A DNA stretch of 64,000 nucleotides from Echinococcus granulosus (taxonomy: Eukaryota; Platyhelminthes; Cestoda; Cyclophyllidea; Taeniidae), in NCBI RefSeq assembly GCF_000524195.1, contig NW_020170401.1:382705-446704 (forward strand), written 5' to 3'. Position numbers and translations under genes: made by a program. This document shows positions 26,262-38,546 of this stretch, piece after piece. Position 1 is the first letter of the stretch. The number at the start of each line of letters is the position of its first letter. The notes under the pieces are model-generated. The model was not told where the DNA came from and did not search any database. It worked only from the letters and a program-made list of their open reading frames with translations.

Positions 26262-27325
26262 GTAGGATGATCCTGATCTGTCGTTAACTGCATTTTCCAG
26301 TCTTCTGCCACGTGAGAGTCATAAAACGGCTGAACTTCGGTGATGGACTTGTTGGGCTTGATGTATATCTTGATGTCAAAATTTGTTGCCTCATTTTTAG
26401 TAATTAGGCTTATGTTAGCAATTAACTAAGCATTTTTAATTTAAGACTGTTTTTTATTCCCTAACTTCTAGACTAATTTCCGTCATCATCCATTGACTAG
26501 ATCCTAATTAGACGAGAAGTCCTTCTTCCCCAAAAACTGCTTCAAACTTATTAGATTTTAGTTTCACTTATTACCAAATACGTCCAAGCAAAATCAAATT
26601 TTACCCACGGAGCAATGATAGAGATCACTGCCAAAGTTAGACACAAAAATTTGCCAAAGATTTTCATTAAAATGGCAAAAACTGCAGTTTTCTACTTGTT
26701 TTTAACTTGCGCCTTTAAAGGACATCCATAAAACGCGTACAAAACTCCTCCAGCAGTGGTCATTGCATGTAAACTCGTAAAAAACGCCAGCCAACTAACT
26801 CGAGGAGTCTTGAGTGCCAGCCACAAAAATTAATTACCCGTCGCCTTAAGTGGGAAAAGGTGGAAGGGGAGTGAGGTGGGGTGAAGGAGGGAGGGGTGGG
26901 TCTGCACTGGGGCAGCATCAGCTACAAGGACCTCAGACTGTCAAAGGTGTCGTATTTCTTCAAGAGATGCGGTTCGGTTGCAAAGGCGAGAGATTAAAGT
27001 GACTCCCTTTTTACTAATGTGCCGAAAAGATGATTCCTTGAGCACGAAAGGCGCATTAAACTCGACCGCTGCTCAGTCCAGTTAAGGCGACGTAAAGCCT
27101 ATTTGGCCAAGTCAAAAATGAATGCTACATTCCGATTTATTTGCTTAATTAAAACATTCCTAAGGCTATCATCAGTCTTGTAAAGTATTTATACTTATTT
27201 CATGAAGGGAAATGAGAGTCAGAATTGCATTAGCAAGACCAAGGTCGCAACTTCGGTCTAATAGAGATAACGGTACTCATTAGACTGCAGTACATATTTC
27301 CAGACGAAAAAATGAAGTGAATGGT

Positions 27326-27519
27326 TGGTATTTTGATTGCCTGTTCAGCTCCTCAGACCAGTTTAGCCGGCATTCAAGGCGCCGCCTTTGTATTTTGGTT
27401 AGAAATAATGGCCTCCCTATCATGCCAGTAGCCCTTAACCCCGTCTGTACTTCTGCAATGCATATTTGGCCCTAGTATTGTGTCTCCTTTCGACTCGGAT
27501 GGTTACAGGACTAACTACA
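27326..27519 (+). mobile_element. TRIM solo LTR 9
   Basis: A 194-base LTR, ending AACTACA, without internal sequence on either side. It lies in Wnt intron 2, antisense to the gene. It is moderately diverged. Confidence 0.78.
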
Positions 27520-28537
27520 ATCCTTTGTAGGTTAGAGGGGGAAACGTCGTAAGTTACTGCTTAAGGCAAAATCTTCTTTGAAGTGGTCACAAGTATGCGT
27601 GCCCGATATTGGGGGAAAACGGGCGTTGCCCGGCATAGAAAGAGGGAGGATTTTCCCGTGGAACTTGGGTATTGAGAAAACTGAAATATATTTACTGTTA
27701 CAAAAGGTACCAACCTTAGTGAATTCTAAATGTCTAAAGTGAAAAATTTAGGCTTGGTTTTGAATCAAATAGGCCCGCACAAGATCCACTTGGTCTAGCA
27801 AAAAGATTGCGATATAAGAGAAGGAAATCAAAAGACGTATGCAATGATTAAAAGAAGACTGGTCATTTTATAGACAGGAGATTAAAGATGAGTGCATTTG
27901 GCAAGGTTCCACATGTTAGGGCATGTCATTGTCTAGAGAGGTGTCAAGACCCACGGGAACTTTTTCAGCAAATGAATAGTTTCATGGGAATAAGTGAGTC
28001 ACATGTGATACTAAACTTCTTTAATCTACTTCGTGACCATGTGCAATTAAAAGAAAATTCTTTTTAATTCTTTTCCGTGATACTAACCTTTAAAAAACTT
28101 TTCTGCTTCGTGTATTTTGCCTTAGAAAGTTGCTATACTTAAGATTTATGAGTAGTGCTAACAAATAGCTAGTCTGCCTTCTTTCCATAGGAATGTAAAA
28201 CCACATTTCTACAGTACGCTTTGTTATGAGTACAGCCACACACCTACCTTCTCTTTGTTAATACCTAATGGGCTCATGCTCCAGTTAACTAATATTATGC
28301 AAATATTTTTGAATGCTGCTCTTTATCAAAGCAATTTGTGCCGCTCAATTATGAGGATATTCAGCGTCCAGATGAATACCAGTGAGTACCCCTGTAGACA
28401 AAAAAGAAACATAAACTACCTGACCTTTTGCACACCCTAGCTTTAATGAGCATTCTGATTGCAGATCAGAAATATAAGCCACCCAGTTTCCACAACTTTT
28501 AAAACGTAAGCTGACCACTCTTAAAAAGGTTACTTAC

Positions 28538-28911
28538 TCTTCTGCCGACCTTTTGATTGTGGACATCTATCAGACACCGCGCCATAACATCATCGTCACT
28601 CCCTCTTTTTTCACGTGTGTCACTTTTCTTGCCACCTAATGCGTGGATACGAAGGCGACGGCGACTATCTGCGTCCTTGGCGGACGTTATGCGAGGCTCC
28701 TGAAGGAGTCGCACGAGACGCATACCAAATCGAATTGGATCGCTACAGCCACCCCATGTGAAGGCGCCTTCCGAGTCCGCCGCCTTTAAACCGCCACGTC
28801 GGGAGATGTCGCAGTCGCAGGTGCTGATACGACCGCGACTACAGGCTCGCGTCACCGCTTGAACTGCACCGGCAGCCCACGCTGCCGTCACGAACGCGGT
28901 TTCGCGGGTGC
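28538..28911 (-). CDS. Wnt: Wnt ligand, coding exon 2
   Basis: Two bases complete Gly174, then residues 175-298 follow. After the acceptor (catgaag) comes TRETAFVTAAWAAGAVQAV, the Wnt 'RESAFVYAI..AGV' block, then TRACSRG, a CDCD pair and WGGCSDPIRFG (226-236), which is a strong Wnt signature. Residues 247-283 are an Arg/Lys/Asp-rich stretch between the WGGCSD block and ARCLIDVHNQKVGRR. Vertebrate Wnts carry only a short linker there, so this is a lineage insertion. The Cys in ARCLID is also not usual for the family. The donor is gtaagt in phase 0. Confidence 0.95.
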
Positions 28912-29162
28912 CTTCATGAAAATAAATCTCATGTTAAGTTACCGTCACTTGCTTGGTCTTGGTTGTTTAGTAAATAAACTCTACTGATGTAACATAAGTA
29001 GACAGTTGAAAAATGCGCGCATTACCTCGTCATCGTGTTTCCTTGTACATAAGGAAGATATCTTTAATCGAAACCGTTTAATTAAACCACACATATCGGT
29101 CCCAGCCTTTGATAACTACTCAAAGCATCATCATTTTGGCTTCACTGTAAATTATAGACTCC

Positions 29163-29365
29163 TGTATAACCACAATGATTTAGTTGTTTGGCTAACTCAG
29201 CGTTTGATTACGCGGGCAAACACGTCGCCACACGTTGCATTTTTGCTGGGCGACATGGCCTCTGGGTAATGCTTGTAGCCTCTCAATCCCTCTGTAAGTC
29301 AGTACTTTACTATTCCATACTATTATGACTTCCTACGACATCCGGTAAAACTAAAAAATGCTGCA
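29163..29365 (+). mobile_element. TRIM solo LTR 10, degenerate
   Basis: Recognisable by 'gcgacatggcctctgggtaa' and the flanking LTR blocks; the right end is diverged and approximate. It lies in Wnt intron 1, antisense to the gene, just upstream of exon 2. Confidence 0.68.
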
Positions 29366-30867
29366 TAATTATAATAAGCATCCAATAAACGTGAGGAAAT
29401 TAAATGGGAATTTAGAATTTAGTCTATAAATGTACAAACATTTACAAACTTAGGAACCCCTCTGTGGAAATTTCGTGGGCTTTGTACGGGATGAAAAAGT
29501 CTTGTCACGCAGGCTAATGGCATATTCACATACGTGCAAGCGCAATTTGTGCCAGTACTACTGTCCATTTAAACACCAAAATTGTGGGAACAGTAACACA
29601 TCTTCGGATATCACAGGCGCCTGGATGAGCACATTGGACATAAAGATTGAATTTAAGTAAATTATCAGAGCAAAACTCAAAAAATTTCAAGTTCGCCCCA
29701 AAGTCGTCCCAAGGTAAAAATAAGGTAATTAAATTCACTTCCTTGTTGGAGGCCTCCAACGTTTAAGTGTGTCTTGAATTAGCAGAATTAATACCATAAA
29801 ATGACTTTCAAAAATTCCTTGGAATTGGAATAGGCAAGACTTATTTGAATTTAGAGATTAATTTTTAAAACCAAATGCCTAACTAAATTGTTCCAAAATC
29901 ATATTGCAATTTCCGGCAATATTCTTTTGGAGTGTTGTTTAAAAGTGCAAATTACAGTAAATAATGATATTTTCCCCGTGGCAACAACCTTGACCAATTT
30001 TTAATCGATGCCACTTTTTAAACATTCGGAGATAAAATACTCTGCCTACGATTTTATTTCAAAAGTGCGATAATTTCTTTGGTCGAGACACGTGAAATTA
30101 GGGATGGAGGCGGAAATGTATCGCATCGGCGGGAGAGAGCAAACTTGCGCTGCAGATGCAAACCACTTTGCTACAAATGTAGTCTGATGTCTCTGCAAAT
30201 TAAGACACGGCACAGTTGTTGATGAAACTAAGATTAAAAAAGTTACGTTAGACCATGTTTGTGAGTATCACTGAGTTCTCATAGCCATTCATTTTTAGCA
30301 ATGCTTGCATTGTGGAATAGATAAGATGTGAGGGATTATGTAACGCACATTTGTTTGAATACCCTTGTCTTGGTTACCAAGGGGCAGATTAGACACGTCT
30401 CGTTACTGAGCAGTTGTCATTTCTTCTCATTTAGGAGAGAGACCTTATTCTTCCACACAAAATTTGGATTATTTGTAAACCCTAACCTTATGCGGTGCAA
30501 GACTTCTTACTCTAAGCAGTTTTCTCCGGAAAAGGATTCGAAAATGGGAATAGTAAGGTAAAGTACTAAAAATATCACATTTACAAGCATTGTTGTTTGA
30601 TGTCGACAAAATAAATTAATAAGTCATTTTAAAAACAATTTATTGACTCTATACTACTTAAATGTGATAAGTAAACGAATTTAAAGGTAGTATTTGTAGC
30701 AATATAGAGCACATTTCCTGTTTGGAGGAAGAAAATTGATTATCTCGAAAGCGACTCAAGGTAAAAAGCGATCTTAGGAAGTAAAGTCCTGTGATCGGTT
30801 TCCTTGCTACAAATTTGAAGAAAGACAATGTGTAACTTTGCATTGAATTATTGTAAATAATCCAAGA

Positions 30868-30967
30868 NNNNNNNNNNNNNNNNNNNNNNNNNNNNNNNNN
30901 NNNNNNNNNNNNNNNNNNNNNNNNNNNNNNNNNNNNNNNNNNNNNNNNNNNNNNNNNNNNNNNNNNN
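30868..30967. other. Assembly gap of 100 N
   Basis: Exactly 100 N, within Wnt intron 1. Confidence 0.99.
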
Positions 30968-32188
30968 ATGATTATTGCAGTACAAAGTCATTTCTCCTTA
31001 CAAATCTGGGAAAAGAATGCTAAAAAGTGGAGAAGTCTTCTACCTAACCAAAAGGATTTAACAAGGTGTCTATTTATTTAACCAGCGCAGCATTTCCTCT
31101 TTGATCGGAATGACTATCATAAACCTTTTCAAAATCATTATCGAGGTGACTGATTAGTATTTAAGTAGTATATAGTGCCTTTGGTTGAATAGAGCCAATT
31201 AGGCACCGACCTAGAAAAATGCCATAATGAAGCGTCTCCCACTTTGATTCTCTAACGAGGCCGGCACCTAACCTAATTCGGCTCATTTTTCTCATGGCTA
31301 TGGTCGCCATTCAGAATGGCTTCAATCGCTTGTTCGTTCATTCAATGTTTTATTCATTTGTTCACTCTTCTACGCACAAGAAGCCCTCGGCTGAGTGTAA
31401 ACACAGCGACAGCTGAGTCGGCATCCATGTGTGCCAGTTTTAATGGGAATCGGAGGCATCATGACCTGTGAAACAGCGAGGTTAATGAATTAGGCAATCA
31501 CAGGCATCCACGGGGCATGAAGCGGTGTTTATGTTAGAAAAAAGAGCGAAAAATATCGAACCACTGCATTGCAAAACATCCCATTTGATCACGTTTTTGC
31601 TGAGATTCAAAATTACTATTTAGATTACTCTAGATGCCAATAAAATCCTGTTTGTATTCGCTTACTATCTCCTCGGTTTTGCCCGTGATTGTTAAACGGT
31701 AATGACAAGTGCTGATCACTTCCACGAATTCGACATTTGGTACGGGGATCATGGTTTGGCCCTTTGCGATTCTATCGGCCATCACATCCTGCTGCCATCC
31801 TCTTGTGGAATGACCTTATGAGTGAATCGTTGGGTGGCAATCAGTCAAATAATCCCCTCGCTAAGTGTTGAAATTAACCTGTCACAAGCAACTTGTAATT
31901 CTTCACCATCAAGGATAGTTGGCCCACCAGGAGCATAAAGCATTTGTCCCTGAGTGATTCGCCTTGAAAGGAAAACGTTTTCCAATCAGTTTTGAATCGC
32001 AAGCTATGCATCTGAAGTCACTTATTTTTGACATCCCCTACGGGGACCATTTAACATGCTTCCTCACCTACACTTTATCCATAACCATGTGAATTTCCAG
32101 GTATTCGGTAAAGTCTTAAAAGTTCTTCGACACTGTAGTTACTCAGCAGTAGCCGGTGACAAGGCTTTAGAAGGTGAACAAGTCCTAC

Positions 32189-32709
32189 CTTTCTCCAGAG
32201 TCTTCTGGAGCTCGCCAATAAGGTTCGTGGTCGGTGAGGGATCCTTACTCAGTGGAAGCGCTTCACTCTGCGGTCTACCCAGTATCACCCGAGCCATTGA
32301 ACAATTCCATCTTTCATGCTTGAATTGATGTACGCATTCGTACAGTCCTAATTGGGTTCCATCAATCAGAGCCCAAATCAGACCCGGATTTCTTCGACAG
32401 AGGTTGCGCTGGTGATTGGATAGCCCTGAAATTCGTTGACAGGCCGCCTCTGAGGCCTCCTCACTAGCGACGAAGCCGAAAGTCGAGTCGATTGCCATTT
32501 CAAGAGGACTAAGCTGTGGGGTGACGGATCTAAGTTTGTGAAAGGTGATGGCGCTAGGAGTGGTTAGACGTCCAGGCAGGGGAGCTCGAAGAATGCGTCT
32601 GAGAATGGCAGGTGATGGGGTGACGAAATGGGGAGGGAATGTGAAAATCGGAGGCAGAAGTACTGCGAGAATTAGGGCGAGGATGGAGGCCTGAAGGTCA
32701 TTTGGCATT
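32189..32709 (-). CDS. Wnt: Wnt ligand, coding exon 1 (signal peptide and N-terminal cysteine motifs)
   Basis: This is the first coding exon of a secreted Wnt glycoprotein, a ligand for Frizzled and LRP receptors. The ATG is at 32,708 (minus strand) and the exon encodes residues 1-173 plus one base. Residues 1-24 look like a signal peptide: a short polar start, then a leucine-rich core. A Pro/Ser/Arg-rich linker follows to about residue 80. The Wnt domain then starts, with the family patterns SGLSNHQRNLCRR (94-106), YECVHQF (123-129) and HERWNCS (131-137). The exon ends with a GT donor (gtagga) in phase 1 inside a Gly codon, and exon 2 completes that Gly. The full gene is five exons, 1,584 coding bases, 527 residues and about 25 cysteines. 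CTLRTCW (exon 3) and the GRGYDT and KCGCKF patterns (exon 4) resemble Wnt2 most, but the subfamily needs a tree. The ATG is preceded by ccatttcag plus one base, so this exon probably has a splice acceptor in front of it. Confidence 0.95.
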
Positions 32710-35700
32710 CTGAAATGGAATTAGCAGTTCCAAATATCAGAAAAATTTTTCCTTCCATTAAGAAAACAAAGTATCCTAGTGCAGTAATATGAATATGTTT
32801 GTAGAATGCAAGGCAGAGCTGGCAAGGTCTCAAAATTCCTACTGACTGCAGGGAAATTTGAGCTTTTTTCCTGACGGAAATAATATGCACAGCCAACAAG
32901 TTTACTTAGTATGAATGTCTCCCATAAAAATAAGCATTACTTTTTCACAAATTTTCAGCGAATTTATTAGAAGAAATTTTGGCTCTGGAAAATGCCTGCG
33001 TCTTAGTAAATACGAAATGCTTCCATAATCATTTGGAGAGATCAGTTAATTTAGCCGCTTCAGTTTGGTAATGCGGGTAAAACTGCAAAGGACTGGAAAC
33101 AACCTCTAGTGGGTTTGAAGCAAAAGTTTAAAAGCGCAGAACCCAATGTCCATCACAGGGTGGTCTCGCTGCGCCCATTACGGGACCTAGATGCTAGAGC
33201 AAGGACCACCAATCACCCCGTTGGCTAAATGAATTTGTGCAAAAGTTTTCGCCTTTTTCTTGTGCTTGATCGTGAACAGATGCAAACACATCGCAAACCC
33301 TCATCGGTGCCAACGAATTCGACCCAAATTGAATCAGTTAGAGGTCAGACGATGAGAAGGCGTTTTGTAGGTGTTGAAGTAATGACTTCGTTACCACGCT
33401 TGACTAGTGTTTGAAAAGATGCAATAACTATAGTTTGGAAAATTGGAAAATTTCTTCTTTTTAAACATTTCAACATATCATCGTGCGTTGATTTTAAATT
33501 AGCCTTGACAGCTTAGAAGAAGAGTGGCGTATTTTATGTAATGATGGTACGTAGTTGAAAAGATCTGTGGATTAAATTTAAATGCAGCCATGTTTGTTTA
33601 CTTGCAGGCTTATTAATTTCATTTAAAATGATCTACAAAGCTCGTATATTAAAAGGACAAGAGTTTTTGAAGAGATTGAATTTCGAAACCAAAATAAGGT
33701 AGCCTAATCGAACACATCGTCGTTTCCATTCGGTTTTAAAGTCGAAAAGTTTAATTGACTCAATTGTGTCATCTGACCTTGACCTATTTTGCCTCCTATT
33801 TTGATAGGTCACTTAGGCAGGTTAATGAACTGGAATACCCATGAAACTACTCCTTGGTGGGAAGTGAAAACAAATTTTACAGCTATACTGCAGTTCAGCT
33901 ATCTGCTCTCAAAGTGGATTAGGATAAAATTGAAAGCAGTATTTTTAAATAATGTCAGAAATAGCTTTCTTGAAAAGTCACAAGGCGATCAAAATGTGAT
34001 GAGACACCTCGACAGCTTAATTGGGATGTCAAACTTTAATTCGTCTTTCTTTGAGCAGACATATATAAATAATAAAAGTACTCAAAAATGTCCTATTTCA
34101 AGGGAAGACGAAGGTGAGAGCTTTGTGTTATGGTACTTCGTCACGTATTGAAGAGTTCTGGGGCTTTTGTGTTCTACAGAAGCATCCATTTGTAAACCAG
34201 CTGATTATTTTTAGGAACTGAGGAATAGTTAACAAGGACGAACGTCCATCACATGTCAGAAGAATAGCTTACTTCAAAAATCAGGTTAGTTGTCTCTTGA
34301 ACGCTTAGTTTGCAAAATATTTTTGGAATGCAAACAAATTTACCCAAAATTACAGGGCGATTAAATAATCCCATTTTTTAAGAAAATTGAGAATCCAAAT
34401 CCTGAAATTTCAAGCCTCAACACAATTTTTTCATCTTACCTCACTTGACGCATAGCGCGAGTCTGTAAGAGGCACCGTGTTGATCTCACCGTCGTCTTGA
34501 GGTATCGACGCCTTCCACAAGTATGTTATCCGAGGGGTGCTTCAAGAATATTTTGAAAAAAAGAAGGTCAAAATCCGCCCACCCCTACTGATACATCCAC
34601 CAAGTGGCCAATCACATTCAATCTGCACCGACACGCACAGCACAGGACACACACACATGTCCTGCGTGCAAACACTGAGAAAAATGCGTGAAAATTCATC
34701 ACCCTCTGGAGCGTCAGTCTAGTCATGCCTTCTGTCTCTCTTGTATGACTTAAGAGAACTCTTCATATGATTGGGTGATTTGACACGGATTCACTGGGGT
34801 TCCCAGACAGTGGAGTGATTTACTTAGCCTTGAGGAAGAGTCAATAAGGACCTAAAACCAGTGACTGTGCAGAAATTCTTTGAAAATATTAATAAGTATT
34901 TGTCTAGCACTCATAGTTAACGCTAATTTCCCACTTCAGTGTAAAACAAAGATTACTTACACGGCGAATGATTTAACGTGTTTTAATGGGCAGCAGTCTC
35001 TCTGTAAATCACGTCGGGAGTAGGCAGTGATATTGAGATTAACTTACAGAATTTTAGAGAGTGAGGTAAGATAGTGTTTTCCTCCCCCTCGTCCCAGGAG
35101 CCGTGAAATCTCTAGCTGTCTCGGGAGAAGTGGACCATCTTTCTACCGTTTCATTACCCCTAATTGTCTCTCAATAAAAATTTTGTCTTGTACAACTTCG
35201 AGTTATAGCGCATTGAGTTGGCGAAGCTTAGCTGCAGTTGCTGACCTGCATTACGAGGCTCATGGGGAAATATTACAACCATCGCAGACCATACTCAAAG
35301 CACTTACATTTCTAGGGATGACGTAGTGCTTGTTTTAGAAGGCGAGGGATGGGTGCTGAGTAAAAAGATAATTTTAGAATAATCTGTGATGCATCAGTTG
35401 CTTTAACTTAAGTTACTCTGTTAAGATCATTTTTATTACGAGTCAGTTAACTCTTTGCGTTTCGTTGGAATAGTCTCACTCAGTACGATGGCTCCAATTC
35501 TAGTTCGCAAGCCCTGCCAAGGTATGCCATATATACATTTGGCATGTAATGTGTTGGAGAAGCAACTTCATATTCCTCGGCGTGGGGGCACTGTCATAAA
35601 GTTGTTTGTGTTAAAAAATGATGCGTTGTTTTACGATAGTGTTGATGTGATGAGTAACGAGGTCCTCAAACTCTCAAGCTGAATGGACCGATGACAGCAA

Positions 35701-38546
35701 CCGCGGAGCTGTTTCACAAAAATGGCAGAATCATAACCAAAAAAGTGTGTGAGAAGGTTTTAGCTCTCATCTATGCCAACTATTCGCCCCGTCGTTATGG
35801 TGAAGCCTTTCTGGTGGAACTCCGAATTTAATCCCCATCTCTTCCCTCTGTTTACACTAAAAGCATATTCCCAAGGCTTATAACATCATCAGTAAAATAT
35901 TTTTACTGCTTATGACACTGCCCTAAATTTAGCTCTGTGTATGCTGATCTTCTAGTTGCTGTACTTTGTACTTGCCCTTTTATGCTTCCATAATGGATGT
36001 TTTCACGTCTACAGTTGTCTTATCGTCAGGAGTAAGGTGGTGGTCAGACTAACCATTTACCTGGCCACCAGTGTTATTGGTGGTGGTGCCTTCGACCTAA
36101 TTGGATAGCAGGCCAGTTCCTTCGTGATGTGACATTCAGGTAGCTCTGTTGAATTTGTAGTAATGTGAAATGTGCCTTTAACGCCTCGGCAGTTGTCTTC
36201 TCTTGCCCTGTCATTTAATAAGAAATGAAACATGTGACCTAGTCAGTTGTCGTACTGTGAATTTCATGGGACATTTGATGGCAAATTAAGTCTGCTATTT
36301 TCCACACAGTTAATTTCTTCAAACCTTTTAAGAAATTACGAGTTTTCAAATTCAAAATGACTTGGCTCACAATCTACTATGCCACTGCCAAGCAGAAACA
36401 CCACCTCGGGAGACTCGACACCCCGTGTGGTAAACTTCAAACCCATTGATTGTAGAGTTACATAGGAAAGAAAAGAGTTTAAGGGGTTTTAATTGAGGAG
36501 AACTAAATCTACAGAGATCTACCGTAGAGGGACTAAACCTGCGTCCAACTTCGATAGGCTCCAAGCTTTGAGACATTTGCAATGGCCGATATTAAAGGAT
36601 TCAAGGAATTGGAAATGATCCATGCGAATGGCTTATTTTACTTTCCGATCACAAAGTTCCCAACCGCAGTTATGAGGCATGGTACGTTTTCACCCCCTCT
36701 TGCCTTTAGGATGTCGTCAATGGAGATTGCGCCTGGTAGGGATAGTACTATCACTGAAGAACATCTCTACGAAATGGTTCACCTTGGAGCAGATGGTATT
36801 CACCGAAATCCAGACCAGACCTTCAGCAAATACCACCACTAGTAGGCAATATTCTCCTTAGAAACGGACCCATCGCAGCATTTTAGTTCTGTCTCGCTGT
36901 AAGATGAGGTTTCAAGCGGTCGTAGGGAGCGCTGGAGACAATATTCAGGCTGGAAAAGTGCTATTTGGTAGTCTAAGGTGCACTTAAACACACAAGCTTG
37001 TATTCCCTTCTCGACGACATGACCTTTCAGATCTTCTGAGATGCTCTAACGCAGTAAAGTCTACACAAAGGAATTGTCAAGTGGTTTGAGTCAAAAAGCA
37101 CTGGAGAAACAAACGGCACTTTTTCCAAATTCTTCCTAACCATGAGGTCACCACCAGCCAAGTAACACCGATACTAAATCTATTTCCTCCAGCGCCATGG
37201 TAGCAGTCCCTAGGAAACTAACACACACACAAGTACATGCTAGGGCAAAATCTCAGGAGATTTTTTCGTAGAAAAATTTCCCACCAAAAGTAGACGATAT
37301 GAGAGGAGACACGACTCGACACGGCACGTCAGGACAGGCGTGGAGGGCTTTTATTGCCACGGTGACTGGATGGCAAAGCGCCTTCAAGTGTAGGGAAAAA
37401 AGTATCAGAAATCACTGCAATGTGAATTTTGATGACTTTAGTGAGCTTGAGGCTCAATTCATACTGTCTGTTGAAAGCATGAAGTAAAGCCACCTTTGAA
37501 ATGAGGCTCGCAAGTGCAAAAATGTGTGTAGTGTGTCACTTAGGAAAATTCGGTGCCAGCTTGCTGACATGAAAAACCTTGGCCTTCAAATTGGACGAGT
37601 TATCTTCTGTCACACTATTTAACAGCATGAAAAGTGTGTTTACTAGTTATTTTGTAAAGATAATAATGCATAACAACAAAAAGTGTGGATTTTGCACTCG
37701 TATCACAAATATGTCATGTGTCCTTCAACTGATCACGACATGTGGTGCCACCAAATCCTGTGACACCAACAGACCGGTCTGAGACCACTTGCATTTTTAA
37801 TGTACATTTGAGCGGCAACTGCATATGACAGTCCAGCATTGTCAGTATACATATCATACTTGAGAAGCTAAAAATGTCCTAAAGGGGAATGTTGGACAGG
37901 CTTTGGAAGTAGACCTGTCAAAGGTGCAAAAATAGCTTAAAAATCCAGTCTTTTAAGAATTGGATGGCTGACGTCCTTTCAAATATTTATTTGAATTCCT
38001 TTGTCTTCAATATGAAGTAGTTAAATGAGGTTGCGCTTCTTTCAGGCTACTATTGATGGCCTCTTGAGCTATCTTATTTGTTAAAACAACCGTCCTTTCT
38101 CACCGGGCCAACAAATCCCTTTTATGTGAAGTATTTTACTTCCAAAATTTGAACCGCAAACATGTCCTTTCGTGTCTCACCGTTAGGGTTCCAACTGTTT
38201 ACTCTGAAATTATCATGTACCTGTCAAATATTAATCAAATAGTAATCATTACTTTGTGGAATACCATCTAAAGAACGATAGTATTACTCCCTCATCTCTT
38301 TCTGAGAGGTCCTGAGTTGTGCCCTCTTGTAAGAATAGAAATTGCCTTCCATTGACCAATTTTAGCAGTCATTGGTGCTTCTCAAGGAGAAGTTTTCCTT
38401 GCATGAACTTTGAAATGTGCCTTGTTATTTAATAAGCGTTCGTTTCAAGTTGACCGATGACTTGTTTGATCGTCATTTATCAGTCTCAGTGAATGCTCTT
38501 GGTATATTAGTTGACATTTGCCATACAAACTACAACACGAATATTG
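32710..38546. other. Upstream region of Wnt, no gene seen
   Basis: This is the left half of the 12.3-kb divergent interval. It should hold the Wnt promoter and any 5' untranslated exon. Open frames at 33,789-34,151 and 36,582-36,842 have no recognisable domain. Confidence 0.55.

Larger units (their letters stand above)
22980..28537 (-). other. Wnt intron 2
   Basis: This 5.6-kb intron begins gtaagt and ends ccactgcag on the minus strand. It holds a lone LTR at 23,256-23,450, a full TRIM at 25,207-26,261, another lone LTR at 27,326-27,519, a palindrome copy at 24,949-24,964 and a G-rich run near 26,878. All three TRIM insertions are antisense to Wnt. Confidence 0.85.
28912..32188 (-). other. 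Wnt intron 1, containing an assembly gap
   Basis: This intron is about 3.3 kb plus a 100-N gap (30,868-30,967). It holds a degenerate lone TRIM LTR at about 29,163-29,365, antisense to Wnt. Nothing else is recognisable. Confidence 0.85.

Noticed and set aside
32139..32328. Open frame on the plus strand over Wnt exon 1
   Set aside because: It is the shadow of the Wnt reading frame on the opposite strand.
33789..34151. 120-codon open frame upstream of Wnt
   Set aside because: It starts at a TTG, no domain is visible, and nothing nearby supports transcription.
36582..36842. 86-codon ATG frame with balanced codon use
   Set aside because: It looks mildly coding-like but I recognise no family and see no neighbouring exon; not enough to call.
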